Source of the DNA: Daldinia sp. FL1419
Taxonomy: Eukaryota; Ascomycota; Sordariomycetes; Xylariales; Hypoxylaceae
Reading direction: 5' to 3'
DNA length: 64,000 nt
NCBI GenBank assembly: GCA_025201765.1
Contig: MU623376.1
Span: forward strand, 124,001-188,000
A program made the translations under genes and the position numbers. The notes beneath the pieces were generated by a model, which saw nothing but the letters and a program-made list of their open reading frames with translations, was not told the origin of the DNA and ran no database searches. Positions 35,729 to 47,800 of this stretch are shown in pieces (the stretch's first letter is position 1; the number at the start of each line of letters is the position of its first letter).

Positions 35729-35761
35729 CTACTATATCGTTCTCTTGATACGATATAGTAG
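35729..35761. repeat. 12-bp perfect inverted repeat with 9-nt loop
   Basis: CTACTATATCGT (35729-35740) and its exact reverse complement ACGATATAGTAG (35750-35761) flank TCTCTTGAT, forming a hairpin in either strand. Confidence 0.9.
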
Positions 35762-36214
35762 CCACACATCGATCTAAACAACTGGAGAATATCTCGTTGT
35801 TTACATCTCTGGGTAGATCCTTGGCGAACTCGATAGGAGAGGAGAAGGCCGCAAATGCAAGTGCTAATCTATAAAGTTAGCACAGCCTCGATCCACTAAA
35901 TTAAGACCCAAAATCCTCAGACCATAAAGTGTTGTACCTGCGTCACTAGCGCCTCGGAGATATTCTGCGACTTTGACCTTGGTTGGTTTCTCGATGCTTA
36001 ACGAAGTACCATGCAATGCATGCGGGTGGCCTTATACGTTTGTAAATGCAGTAAGGTAACTTTCAACAACATCCAATGCAGCAACTAGCTGCAAGCTACA
36101 GGAGGCGCATTGGATATGAGCTCTTCTTGTTATTTTTCATCCTGCAAGACTAGAGCCGAAATGCTCAAGGACTAGCGAATACGTGTCTTGAGTTGCACCT
36201 TGTGCCGGTGTTTT

Positions 36215-36239
36215 CTTTTTTCTCTCAATAAGAAAAAAG
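36215..36239. repeat. 9-bp inverted repeat with 7-nt loop
   Basis: CTTTTTTCT pairs with AGAAAAAAG around the loop CTCAATA. Confidence 0.85.
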
Positions 36240-37402
36240 ACCTATCAACCATCGATATATCTCGCGACATTTCATATTATTAATATTATTAGCTAGTCGC
36301 ACAACGTCCGCGGCACGGCGCTGACGTCTTTCGAAATCTCCCTCGCCGGACTAAAGACGGGGAGATCTTGTTAAGGGAGATCCTAGCCCATAGGATTTCC
36401 GTTCCCCAAGATATCCCTCGTAGATCAAACGCGGCAACCGTCGATGGGTCGCGTGGTGTGTGTCAAGGACTCAAGGACTCAAGGTTTGCTCCTCGTATGT
36501 GTAGTACGGCGCAGCTTGGCACCGCTGCCAAATAGAAGTCGATACAATCTGCCTACGTACGAATATGTAGGTATCGGTATGTAGTGTGTACGGATGAGCC
36601 GGAGGGGTGAACGTGGTGCAAAATAACAGGGACAAGAATGGAGAAACTGGCCCCTCAGTTCTACATAAGTGTCGGCCGCTACAGAATTCATTACATGCAG
36701 TTTAGTGTCCGTTGCTCAGGACGCTGTATAGTCTGTGCTCGAACTTAGATTATCTTCGCGGATATGCGGGCCACCCTTCCTCATGACAATGAGTTTTCAT
36801 TATATGCGAAGATATGCGTCAGGTACCTAAGGTAATTAGTAGAACTTGCGAAGAGAGCATGGTGTGTAAGATATAGACTTCAAGCTCACTGTGTACTTAC
36901 TTCCTCGTCGAGGAGATGTGATAGAGGGTACTTGGCTAAACCTATTTTCGGCGTTGAGAATATGATACGATAAATACTCCTCGGTATACCTACTTAAATT
37001 AACCACCTAAGCGCGTGTAATATAAGGTATATTCCCTAATGTCCCGGATGATAGTAAGCGTACCTTGACGGTATGAGTGTTGAAGCGAGATATAGTGGCG
37101 CTTACAGTTCATATATCTTGAACGACCCAAATCTAACTATAATTTACTTATAGATGTATACTTTTACAGGTAGGTAGGTCGTTATGATATGTGTAAACCG
37201 AAGACTGGGCAATCTTGAAATACAGGTATCAATATCTAGTCCCATGTACATACCTACTTACACAAAAAGCGCATGTTTAGACGAAACGGTTGTGAACCCC
37301 AATCGGAAAGAGTCTCCGTAGTCCGGCTCTATTAGCAGTTAGTTTGAATCCCGGGCTTTACATGTTTCCTGGGAGGTTCCTTAGGAGGATAGGTGTATGT
37401 AG

Positions 37403-37429
37403 GTGCATTCTGTGCATTCTGTGCATTCT
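37403..37429 (+). repeat. 9-bp minisatellite, three copies
   Basis: GTGCATTCT repeats three times without mismatch, followed by GTGTACC. Confidence 0.9.
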
Positions 37430-38108
37430 GTGTACCTATTATCCAGATATGGTGGATGGCGTTTAGGCGTTTAAGTACGGTTACAAGTGGCTTTCCCATT
37501 CCAGTGTTTGAGATGTAGGTAGATATGTATGGACCTTTAGTAGGTTAGGTACATAGGTACCTACATAATAGCGTAGCGATGCGTCTATCCGAGCTTATCC
37601 CTGCAGGGAAGAAGGTAGCTCTTAACACTTTCGATAACTAATATCGCTGTAAGTAAGTACCTAACCGTAGAAGAGGTTGTTAGGTACTAAGCTTAGCAGG
37701 TCTAGGCAAAGTCCACCTAATCTGTCAAGCCTGCTGCTATCCCTCTTATCCCTCTTCTTAATTTACGGAATATACAATTATCATAATTTATCTTGCTTAC
37801 GACACCCTTACCTTTACTTATCTGGAATTTGTGGCCCTCTATCATATAATAATCTCCAAAACTATGAAACATCGAGGTAAGTTGGCGCTCCAATACGATG
37901 CCAGGTGAATACGTTCAAAGGCCTTCATGTCACAACCACTCATAGTCTCTCCCCCATCCGTATTCCTGCGCAAGACGCACGCCAATAAACTATTTCAAGT
38001 CCGTCGAGACAAATCTCAACCAACACACGGACGGATGAACACACGGACCCCTCGAATGCACATGCAGGCCCGCGACCGGGGGGGTTGTTATCCACATCTA
38101 AAGTTCAC

Positions 38109-38144
38109 ATCCACATCATCCACATCATCCACATCATCCACATC
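38109..38144 (+). repeat. 9-bp minisatellite, four copies
   Basis: ATCCACATC repeats four times without mismatch. Confidence 0.92.
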
Positions 38145-39039
38145 TACACTACTTCACTACCTTACACTGCCTAGGCCGGCTAGGAGATGGTAAGGTAAAA
38201 GAGGTAGTGTAAGTGTAGGTACCCTACTGTAAAACCCCCCCCTGGGCCCTGGGGACCAATATCTGAGCATTCCAATGCCCTGGTCCTTCGTCATCCCGAC
38301 CTATCCTAGCTAATCCTAGTCCCATTTCGAGCTCTCTTGCGGACCTAGCTTCTGGTGTTTCTACCATTTCTGTTACTTGGAGCCGATCTCTCATTAGACA
38401 TTGTTGCAGCATTGCAGTCAAGCCAGTCAAACCCCCTTCGCATCAGCGCCTGTATGCATTTGTAGCTGTTTCATGGGTCCAAGACCTATCCATAGGTACA
38501 TCATGTTTACCGCCCATCCGCTCGAACCCCCCGGGGCCTTGCCTACTTTGCTATCCCACTCGCTCATTCACTACATGCATGAAGCGTGCGGCCGTCGCAG
38601 GAACATACATTCCAACATGTATGCCATGTATGTGCTGTAATGGCCCAGGAGCCTCTCGTATCCCACTTCTTAAACTAGCTCAACTGCTCAGACCTTCTCA
38701 TAACCTATCCTTCTGTTTGTCTTTTGCCACTGTTATTAAGTAAACACTCGACGAAGGCGATTTAGCCTTCTCGACTTTTGATTCGTACACTCGACGCCTA
38801 CAATCCTGTCGAGCTGCATTGCTGGCGATGTGAGATGCGGGAAGTGGTTCTCTTCCTGAGCAAAGTTGGCTAACCGCGGATCCGGACTTATTTTTTTTTT
38901 TTTCGAGAAGAAGAGAAATGGATCGCCGGTCGCCCTCACTTCCACATCTATTATCTACCCGTCATCTTCTCCGTCGTTCGTTACATGTGTAATCTAACAG
39001 TTCGGTGAAATCTGCATTTTTTGCTTTTACAAAACCAAT

Positions 39040-41038
39040 ATGGGTATCTTCAGGCCCGCCACCAGCGTTGGCCGACCGAAAACGGCCCAACCCGACCAGA
39101 CTACTATCCGAGGAAGAATTAGTGGTCCAATTCCCATAGATGATGAGTTTCCTATTAGAGGTGCTGTGTCAAGCATTGCCCATGAAGGCAGACCGGAACA
39201 ACTTGAGCCTCATATCGAAGACCGACCTCCTTCGAGACCTGGACATACCCCTCCTGAGGTCACACGGGTGGACAAGCCCGACTCTGTAACACAATCTGGG
39301 CCAAGCCAAGCTTCAAACGCCTCTACGAGCCCACAACAACAAAGAACGATCCGTTCTAGTACCTTGAGATATTCTATGGTTAGCGACAGTGGTGGTGCGG
39401 AGATAGACCGGCCACAACGGAAAAAGTCTACGTTAAAGTCTACACTCGGTAGACTATTTAAGAGAAAGAAGAAGAGTACGAGCGAAACGTATAATCCAGA
39501 GTCCCAGTTCGGAGGACTGGCCGACTCTGCACTACCTGAAGATGTAAGCATAATTGTAACTAGTCCTCAAGCTTATAAGGACTGGGCAAGTTCTAACATT
39601 TTATCCTTTCCAGGACCAGTCAGCCTCGAACCGGGCCATCAAAGAAAACGAATCGAAACGATCCGTCTCGTTACCAGTTACGGATTTTGACAGAGCACTA
39701 AGATCACATTCTATCGGACCCGACGATATGCTAGCAATTACCAGCGCACGCAGTTCAATACAAATCGACCCCGTGTTACTTCGAAGGAGAGCCGCGTCGT
39801 CGAACCGGATTCTAAGCAGGCGCATAAAAGATTTCGACGGGGAATTAATAGGTTTATCTCCCAGGCCTGCCAGTACTCATGGACGTGGCGAACATACGTC
39901 GACTGAGGATGATGCCGACGGTATCGGCCGTGCTATTACGAGCGATAGTCTTACGCACCGTCGCAGATCGAGAAGTTTGTCGCAACTCCAAGATGTTGCA
40001 GTAAACCACGTCCAAGTTCGAAAGCGGAGCGACGAAATCCGCTACTGGAGAGAAAGTTACAATGCTGCTATTCGGTCGCCTAACGCGTCCACCGTAAACC
40101 ACGATGAGGCCGGCGCCATAGAAGTAGAACCAGAGACGCCGCTCGGTTCCCCCGAGCAGCAATTTTCTCCCCAAACACCGCTACAACCATTTAATTTCGG
40201 CCCAATAGCGGGTATGAAGATAACCCAAGCAGCTGGTCTCGAAGATCGTATAGCTGCTCTAGAAGTCCGTAACCAAAAATTAGAGAAACTAGTTTCTCAG
40301 TTATTCCAGGTCGTTCCGGGTGTAAGCAATTATGTACCCGCCACCCCCGACCAGCCACGACACACTCGAGGCTCTATAGGAGCATCCGTGACCTACACGC
40401 CGAAGCGCCCGACGACAACGGAAACAGCTGAATACATGGCATCACTAGGTGATATCGAAGATTCATCTAGACATACGTTATCTCGACACTCGAATGACTC
40501 GTTCGGCGACGGAAATACATTTATCGGGTCTCTACCTCCCTCGTCAGTACCACCACGACGCCCCCGTCCTACATCTAATTCTACCGTTCGTGGCGCCACA
40601 AGTCTTCCTACGTTGCTAGGGGAGAATGTGGGACCTTTAACTACGGATCATTATGTGACTTTGAAGGCCTTATTAGACACGGAGAGGGATGCGCGACAAG
40701 CGTTAGAAGCTCGGGTAACGCAGCTTAGCCATAGACTAAACCTAGTAGCGCGGACTTCTAACAAACTTGAGACTGCCTCTACTACTTACTCCACTGTATC
40801 TGCATTCGATCATGACGATGACGACGAGCCCCTATCGGCTGGCATCGAAACTGAATCAGAAGCATACAAAACACCCCGTGAAGAAGAGCCTGCCCACGGT
40901 TTTGGTGCTTTCGGCGAAGAGCTTCGTGAGGATGCACAAGACGGCTCAAGGAAGAAGGCTGCTAGAACTCTTTCCCTAAGCCAGTTAACTCTCAAGAAGC
41001 CCATTCGGCCTGAGCAGATGACCGGCGTGGACTTATGA
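39040..41038 (+). CDS. Conserved fungal coiled-coil protein with polybasic patch, function unknown
   Basis: Two exons (39040-39543 and 39614-41038) give 642 residues. Splicing joins LADSALPED to DQSASNRAIKENE and removes a 70-bp GT-AG intron that would otherwise lead to a stop. Recognisable blocks are a basic cluster RKKSTLKSTLGRLFKRKKKS (about 127-146), FDRALRSHSIGPDDMLAI, LLRRRAASSNRI and GLSPRPASTHGRG. Two coiled-coil stretches are visible: LEDRIAALEVRNQKLEKLVS and LLDTERDARQALEARVTQLS. The rest is Ser/Pro-rich and probably disordered. I recall similar uncharacterised proteins in other ascomycetes but no function. The basic cluster could bind membranes or act as a nuclear signal; this is inference. 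Confidence 0.85.
39544..39613 (+). other. Intron of the coiled-coil gene
   Basis: GTAAGC donor and TTTCCAG acceptor, 70 bp, phase 0. The downstream exon then reads in the frame of the large 3' ORF. Confidence 0.85.
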
Positions 41039-41948
41039 CTACACGGTCTTTAACTCTACGTTAGCTAACTTATTCGGACATGGTGGAGCTTCGAGTTCGG
41101 ATAGTTGCTTAAAATTTTCGATTCGATGTTGTTGCGCATTAATCTAGGACGCAATTGATTTTTTTTTGGGCATGGGTGATTCTTCTTTTCTTTGTCTCTT
41201 GGCGCAAGCACCGGTTGACTCCAACGACGTTTGAGCACGGCGTTTTGAGATGTATGACTGTACGATACGACCACCTCTTCTTCACCTATTGCATCTTACC
41301 CTTCTTAAATGGATTGGGATGAACTTTCAAACCATGTCTCTATTTAGCCATGCTGATTTTTTTTGGACGGTAAACAGTGACCTTTACCAACCCAGTCCGA
41401 CTCCTTTTTATCACTGCAAGCTTTGTTTACTACTAGCCTCTTTTTTTTTCTACCTTTCGGCCTGTTACTTGATACCACATCAGACTAGGCGGGAACGCCT
41501 TTGCATTGCGCGGGTTTCCATTGTTCATTTGTTGGGAGGATTTTTGATATCTCACGCGGAAGATCGCAAGATCTATTTTTTTGAGTAGAGCTTAGGCGCG
41601 TATGATACCATAAAGGGGGTGAGCTGAGAATGTCGGAGAGGATTGAAAATAACATATGTAGTGGTATTTCTTCCAAATAAATGAAGCGCGCATGTTGCGA
41701 ACGCGTATTACCACCATTGATTATGACAAGCGAGGTATTGAGCCCGAATCGACTATACTATAATACAACCATATAGAAGCCTCTTGTTCAACCCGTATCC
41801 TAATGCCGACACAACCCCTCGCCCAATTCTAGCTTCCAGATACAGAATAGCAACGCCGCGAACCGAACCGCCGCCAAGTCTCGTATCCCCGATTTAACGC
41901 AGGAGTTTTATGTAAAACGGTATTCTCTCGCTGCAGAAAAGGAAAGCT
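41039..41948. other. 3' flank of the coiled-coil gene
   Basis: T-rich 3'-UTR-like sequence. Segment 41760-41948 may hold the second exon and 3' UTR of the small divergent gene on the minus strand. Nothing else seen. Confidence 0.5.
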
Positions 41949-42189
41949 CTTGCGCGATTGGCGGCGATTGGTTAATTTGTTATCGGGATTCTAGGTTACA
42001 TGGGAGGTGGATAGTTGATAGGTAAAGGTTGGGGTAGAGGGGGGGTAGCTGGCTGCATATACCTTGGGGTGGGTATCTTGAGTGCTTCTGGGCGGCGTTT
42101 ATATGCCTGCCGGAGCGGAGGCGAGCGATGGTGATATCGACGGGCACGATGATGTCGGTGGCGAGCGGGAAGTTGGTAACTGCCGGCAT
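41949..42189 (-). CDS. Candidate small divergent gene, unknown function
   Basis: From the ATG at 42189 the minus strand encodes MPAVTNFPLATDIIVPVDIT and then a segment ending NAAQKHSRYPPQ. Its codons are strongly C-ending (CTC GCC ACC GAC ATC ATC GTG CCC GTC), unlike the surrounding DNA and like a well-expressed gene. A donor GTATAT follows Gln at about 42066. The second exon is uncertain: an acceptor AG near 41950 would give a short tail reading FLFCSERIPFYIKLLR before a stop near 41896, for about 59 residues. The start lies only 167 bp from the start of the M28 gene, so the two would share a divergent promoter. I do not recognise the family. Confidence 0.45.
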
Positions 42190-42356
42190 CGCTAGGTGTA
42201 GTAACCTAGGTAGATACTAGCTGGATTATTCGTAAAAGTTTTGGGATATTGGTTATAAGATTGATCTATATTACTGGGTAGTTGGTAGTTTAATCTAGAC
42301 AAGGATATTGAAGACGTTTACGGCCCTATGCGCTGCTTCTAGGTATTAGTGCCACT

Positions 42357-43979
42357 ATGAAATTCGCCTTTCCCGCGGCGATTGCCGCCGCAACTCTGGG
42401 TGCAGCCGCACCATTCACGTCCAAGAACCCAGCCAACGTGCTTTTGCGCCCCAGGGTAGAATCGCCATCTACGTTGACATGCCTAGCGTCGAGCTGGCCT
42501 CCGAACACAGTAGGAGGAGCAAACTTACCGCAGCCGCCGTCCGCAGATCTCGAGTCTATTTTAGCACAGGTAGATCCAGCCAACATCGAAACTACAATCC
42601 GGAAGTTGGTATCGTTTGGAACACGGCACACATTATCAATTCAAAACTCAACGACCCGAGGGATTGGGGCAGCACGCGATTGGATTCATGCTGAATTTCA
42701 AAAGTACGCCGATGTTAGCGATGGGAAATTGACTGTCGAGACCATAGGGTATATTCAAGACGCCGATTCTAATCGCATTTTATTTCCGGTGCTCATCAGC
42801 GACGTCGTTGCGACTCTACATGGCACTGAGGATAACCGGTTATATGTTGTGTCCGGGCATTATGATTCAAGGGTCTCGGATCCGTTGAACTACGAAAGTG
42901 ACGCCCCAGGAGCTGACGACGATGCCTCAGGAGTAGCAATCTCACTTGAGCTAGCACGCATCATATCGCAGCCACAGTACCCACGTCCAAAGGCGAGTAT
43001 CGCGTTCGTAGCTGTTGCGGGTGAAGAGCAGGGGCTTTACGGGGCGCAGTTCCTAGCTCAGACGTATGGCAATGCTACTCCGAGGGTCAACGTAAGTGTA
43101 TCATTCCTTTTTCATTGAAGGTAACTGTCGGGTAAACCATCGTTCGGCTGAAAACCGCAATTTTATACTCTTTGGCGTATGCCAATCATGGTAGAAAATT
43201 AACACTGATTTGCGTTGGCATGTACAAAGGTCGAAGGGATGTTCACGAATGACATCGTGGGATCGCCGAAGGGTGGAACGAACGGGGAATCCGTAGACCC
43301 GTACGTAATCCGGCTATTCGCGCAAGGGCTTCCGGGCCTCGCAATCGAAAACAGCACGATGCGGGAGACGCGTCTCACAATAGGCGGGGAGAATGATTCA
43401 CCAGCACGACAACTAGCACGCTTTGTCAAAGAGACGGCCGAGAACACGGCCACGGGGATGAATGTCTCCGTCGTCTACCGCCTCGACCGATACCTTCGCG
43501 GCGGTGACCATCGGCCCTTCCTCGAAGCGGGATACCCGGCCGCGCGGTTCACGGAGCCACACGAGGATTACGCGCACCAGCATCAAGATGTACGAGTCGA
43601 TGCTGATGGGAAGCAATTTGGAGATTTGCCCGAATTCGTGGACTTCGAGTACGTGGCGCGGGTTGCGCGCGTCAATGGCGCCGCATTGTGGAGCCTCGCG
43701 ACGGCGCCGGGGACGCCCCAGAATGTGCGGGTTGATACGTCGGCGCTGAGCAGCGACACCACGTTGTATTGGGATCCACCTGCTGCCGGGCACGACGGGA
43801 GCTATGAAGTGGTTTGGCGTCCTACGAGTGCTCCCTTTTGGACGGGTGTGCTTGACGTTGGTCCCGCCGTTGAAGCTACGATACCGCTAAGCAAAGACGA
43901 CGTCGTGTTTGGGGTCAGGGCTAAAGGCTCAGACGGCTTGCGAGGCGTTGCTGTATTGCCTTTCCCCGGAAGTGGGTGA
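42357..43979 (+). CDS. Secreted M28 zinc aminopeptidase-like protein
   Basis: Two exons (42357-43091 and 43230-43979) give 494 residues. A signal peptide (MKFAFPAAIAAATLGAAA) starts it. The M28 di-zinc site is visible: His in VVSGHYDSR, the bridging Asp in GADDDASG, Glu-Glu in VAGEEQGLYG, Asp in MFTNDIVG and His in EDYAHQHQ. The intron falls just before VEGMFTNDIVG. A C-terminal extension (PQNVRVDTSALSSDTTLYWD, then a YEVVWRPT block) looks like a fibronectin-III/beta-sandwich domain. N-x-S/T sites fit export. Family members remove N-terminal residues from peptides outside the cell; exact specificity is not visible. Confidence 0.92.
43092..43229 (+). other. Intron of the M28 peptidase gene
   Basis: GTAAGT donor, ACAAAG acceptor, 138 bp, phase 0; it joins TPRVN to VEGMFTNDIVG. 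Confidence 0.85.
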
Positions 43980-44958
43980 ATGGAGGGGTGATGAGTCGTT
44001 GCACTTGTACTCGGGCTTCCGATCTGCTAGTATATATCTGATACGAGCGATCCCTACCGAGATAGACACCTGTGGTTGGTATGTAAAATTAAAAATGATG
44101 ATCTTTTAGACTCGTTCTGACGTGGCGATTTACGGTGTACTATGTAGTATCACCAACCCAATATAGACGAATGAGGCTAATCCTATATAAATGGGGGAAA
44201 TATTTGCATATGTTAGATGGTAGTCAAAAGAGAGTGAGTCTGATAATTCTTTGTGCTCTCGCTTGTATTCTCGGAGGATGACTGAGACGGTGTTGAGTCG
44301 TTGTTGTGAATGTGTTTCAATTTATTAGATCGTACTACATCGCACATCCCTTTTATTTTTTTTATTTTTTTGGCTGACGTCGAGGACTAGCTAACCCGGA
44401 TAGGCATACGAAGTTCGTTCATAAGAGTGAAATAATGGTTGATGTTTTCTCTACAAATTGAATTTTGTATTGTTGAAGATAGGAAAAGACGATGAATCAT
44501 TAGATAGGCTCGATTCGATTCGAAGGAAATACGAGAGCAAGCGACTAGGTTACACAGGTACATAATAGGACTGTATTACATACACTACCTAGGTAGGTAA
44601 TATTACCTTGTATTCATAACAGTACGTATCTACGTATCTACGTGGGGTTGCGCATCACTGCCCGAAACTTATAGGCGGCTCCAGGGGAAAATGAGGCTTA
44701 GGGGACAACTAAAAAGTGTACCTGACTATTGCCTGACGTATAGGTACCTTACCTTACTGCCTTACAAAAAGGAGGTATCCTTCAAGTTTTATTAATCCCT
44801 TTTGTAAAACAACATTTGAACTAACGGTTGGTTATTTGGCTTCTTAACAATTTACAACAAAGTTGCTCCAGTGGTCGCTTTTTTCTTCAATGCCTCATAT
44901 AGAAATCTCACATATTTCCATTTATTTCGGTACCTAAAATAACTGGCGCTTCGTAAAG
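43980..44958. other. Intergenic, M28 peptidase to GH47 gene
   Basis: AT-rich with T-runs (44350-44371) and TACCTAGGTAGGTA at 44586-44599. No gene seen. Confidence 0.6.
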
Positions 44959-46843
44959 ATGATACTACGTCGACGCGTTTGGTTTCCTTTCGTCCTCGCC
45001 ACGCTACTCCTTTTCTTCTATTATTCCTGGGTCACCCAGGATACCTATAGGCTCACTGGCTCTAGAAGCGCGCCCCAAGATCCTCAATATATCGCAAAGG
45101 CCATAGAAGATGAGGATTATTTCTGGAAGAAAGTTCCCACCCATTATCCCGTCCAGGACATGAGACAGCTGCCTACGGGCAAACCTCGTGCACTTCCAAA
45201 AATCCAAAAGGATTTTGGGAAAGAGTCTAGTAAAGATGCCAATATTCGTCGGCAACGGCAGGATGCTGTTAAGAAGGCCTTTACCCGCTGCTGGAGGTCT
45301 TACAGGTCCAAGGCCTTTAAAAGCGACGAGATGGGCCCTATCAGCGGCAAACCTAAAGAACTATTTGGAGGCTGGGGCGCTACATTGGTTGACAGCTTAG
45401 ATACCCTATGGATCATGTCTATGCGATCCGAGTTTGAGGAAGCAGTAAACGCTGCGATTAGCATCGACTTCACGACTGCTGCAATTGAGACTGTAAATGC
45501 TTTTGAGACCGCCATCCGCTATCTAGGAGGTTTTCTCGCAGCATATGACTTGAGCGGCGATCTGCGGCTACTACGTAAAGCCAGAGAAGTCGGAGACATG
45601 CTGTACAAGGTGTTTGATACGCCTAATCGCATGCCCATCTCCCGTTGGGATTTTGGGTATGCCAAAAAAGGAGGAAAGCAGATAGCACCCGAGATGGAAT
45701 GGCTCGCGGAAGTCGGATCATTCAGTATGGAATTCACTCGTCTATCTATACTGACCGGAGATCCGAAGTGGTATGACGCTGCTGAGAGGGTCAGGGAGGC
45801 TCTCGAAGAGCAGCAGAGTACTACTCAGCTACCTGGCATGTGGCCTTTTGCGCTTAACCCTCGAGACATGGTTTTCAATAGTGACACCACGTTTGGACTC
45901 GGGGCTCTTGCGGATAGCACCTACGAGTATCTACCGAAAATGTACGCTATGATGAGCGGGCTGATGCCCTCTTATCAGTCCATGTACGAGAACTCGATGA
46001 ACACGGCGATTAAGCATCTTCTCTTCCGGCCTATGCTTCCGGACGCGGCGGATATCCTGATTTCAGGTACCATGCATATAGGGAGTAAAGACGGGAAGAA
46101 ATCCTTCAATCTAGAACATTCAGGACAGCATCTGGTTTGTTTCGCCGGCGGAATGCTTGCAATTGGTGGGAGGCTATTCGAGAAGCCAGAACATATAGAA
46201 GCGGCTACAAAACTAGTAGACGGATGTATTTGGACATATAACGCAATGCCTCTTGGAATAATGCCCGAAAATTTCGTCATGCAACCATGCAAGCCCGACA
46301 AGGAATGCGAATGGGACGAGTCAGCATGGAAGCGCGCCGTTCTGCGGGTAGCGGGCGAGCACGATTTAGACAACATGGAGAGGGCAGATGAAATTATTGC
46401 TCGTTCGAGGCTTCCGAAGGGATTCATAAAGATCGGTGAGCCAGGTTATCTTCTCCGACCGGAAGCCATAGAGAGCGTATTCATTCTATATCGAATCACG
46501 GGCCGCCCAGACCTGCTCGAATCGGCTTGGGTCATGTTCGAGTCCATTCAGATGAATACTAAAACATCGCTGGCCAATGCGGCTTTGGGCGATGTAACGG
46601 TCCACGGGGATCCTCCCAAGGAAGACTCGATGGAAAGTTTTTGGATGGGCGAGACTTTGAAGTAAGTATATTCCTTGATTTTGCCACTCCCAGCATTGAT
46701 AGATTTCTGCCGTGTCGTAAATAAGCTATAGCTAATGGTTGGACTATAGATATTTCTACTTAATTTTCAGTGAGCCAAACCTCATAAATCTAGATGAATG
46801 GGTCTTCAATACAGAAGCGCATCCGTTTAGGAGATTAGTTTGA
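44959..46843 (+). CDS. Class I alpha-1,2-mannosidase (GH47), type II membrane protein
   Basis: This enzyme trims alpha-1,2-linked mannose from N-glycans in the ER/Golgi lumen and needs Ca2+. Two exons (44959-46661 and 46750-46843) give 598 residues. A short basic N-terminus (MILRRRVW) precedes the anchor FPFVLATLLLFFYYSWV. GH47 blocks are GGWGATLVDSLDTLWIM, ETVNAFETAIRYLGGFL, EMEWLAEVGSFSMEF, the HLVCFAGGMLAIGG cysteine with its likely disulfide partner in VDGCIW, GYLLRPEAIESVF and, across the splice, GETLKYFYLIFSEP. The C-terminal FNTEAHPFRR holds the Ca2+-binding Thr. Length matches ER/Golgi class I enzymes. Whether it is the ER or a Golgi paralogue is open. Confidence 0.94.
46662..46749 (+). 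other. Intron of the GH47 gene
   Basis: GTAAGT donor, GACTATAG acceptor, 88 bp. The tempting TTTTCAG further on would drop the conserved YFYLIF, so the earlier acceptor is preferred. Confidence 0.88.
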
Positions 46844-47800
46844 TATATTTATATAAACCTAAGTATATTTAGCCATGTTCTAATCTATTTCCTACGGTTG
46901 GGCTCGGGATCTGGGATTGGGGGCGGGTGAGAAAATATGAAAGAAGCATGTATCCAGGTATGTAAGTTACATTATTAGGTCAAGGACAGCTCTTCTATAA
47001 ATAGGAAAATAGGTATACAAGAAAACTCCACTGAGAGATGAGATTTGCTCGGTGTGATTATAAAAGTTCCGCTAGGTATGAGAACTTTATCAGTCACACC
47101 AAAGCCTCTCACGAGACGGTACAGGCTATACCCATATCTCAGTACCGACACTCATCGACTTTTCAACGACTTACATTTTTAATACAACGTCGAGGTGTAG
47201 ACCGTGTTGTTTAATATGTCGACCATTTTGGCCACTTTGTGTAGGTGTGACTGAGACGTGGCGTGTCGCGCAGGACCTGAAGATTAGCCATGGGGGTGTC
47301 ACCCATGCGACCGCCTGGCCGCCTACAGGTCTATGAGAAGTTATTGGCTACATTTACGTCTTTGAAGCTGGTCAGGTATGACATGATAGATTGCTTAGAT
47401 AAGTGTGCTTTTCCAAGAACTAGGAGGCCTTGTTCAAGAATAAGAACAGTTCTTGTCAGTAGTAAATTCTATCCGCTACTATAAGCCTGCTGGAAGATCC
47501 CATCGAGCAATTTCTAGCTTTTATCTACCTAGTAATAAACGAACATCCTACTATTAACAATACTACTTAGCTACCGGGCTTCATTCACAACCACTGTCAG
47601 CCAGACAGCCGATTACTATACAATAAATAGTACATTTGCTACGAGGTGGACTAAACCCCGTAAAAACAGCCTCGCTATTCCGCAGGAAACTCTTAAATAA
47701 GTAACTACGGAGCTTGCCTGACTACCATACATACCAAAACCATCCTTTTTCCAGACTTCTCATCCAAAACCTTGGTAGTATCTGGCATACCTACACGGTC
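46844..47800. other. Intergenic, GH47 to HET gene
   Basis: AT-rich; no ORF with support. Contains the presumed HET-gene promoter. Confidence 0.6.

Larger units (their letters stand above)
34770..39039. other. Long gene-free interval between HCS1 and the coiled-coil gene
   Basis: No supported gene in 4.3 kb. It holds purine-rich A/G tracts (35370-35407), a TA repeat running into TACCTAGGTA (35653-35680), two hairpins (35729-35761 and 36215-36239), 9-bp minisatellites at 37403-37429 and 38109-38144, and many TAGGTA words around 37500-37570. The 116-residue ORF at 34783 starts at TTG and resembles nothing known. Confidence 0.5.
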
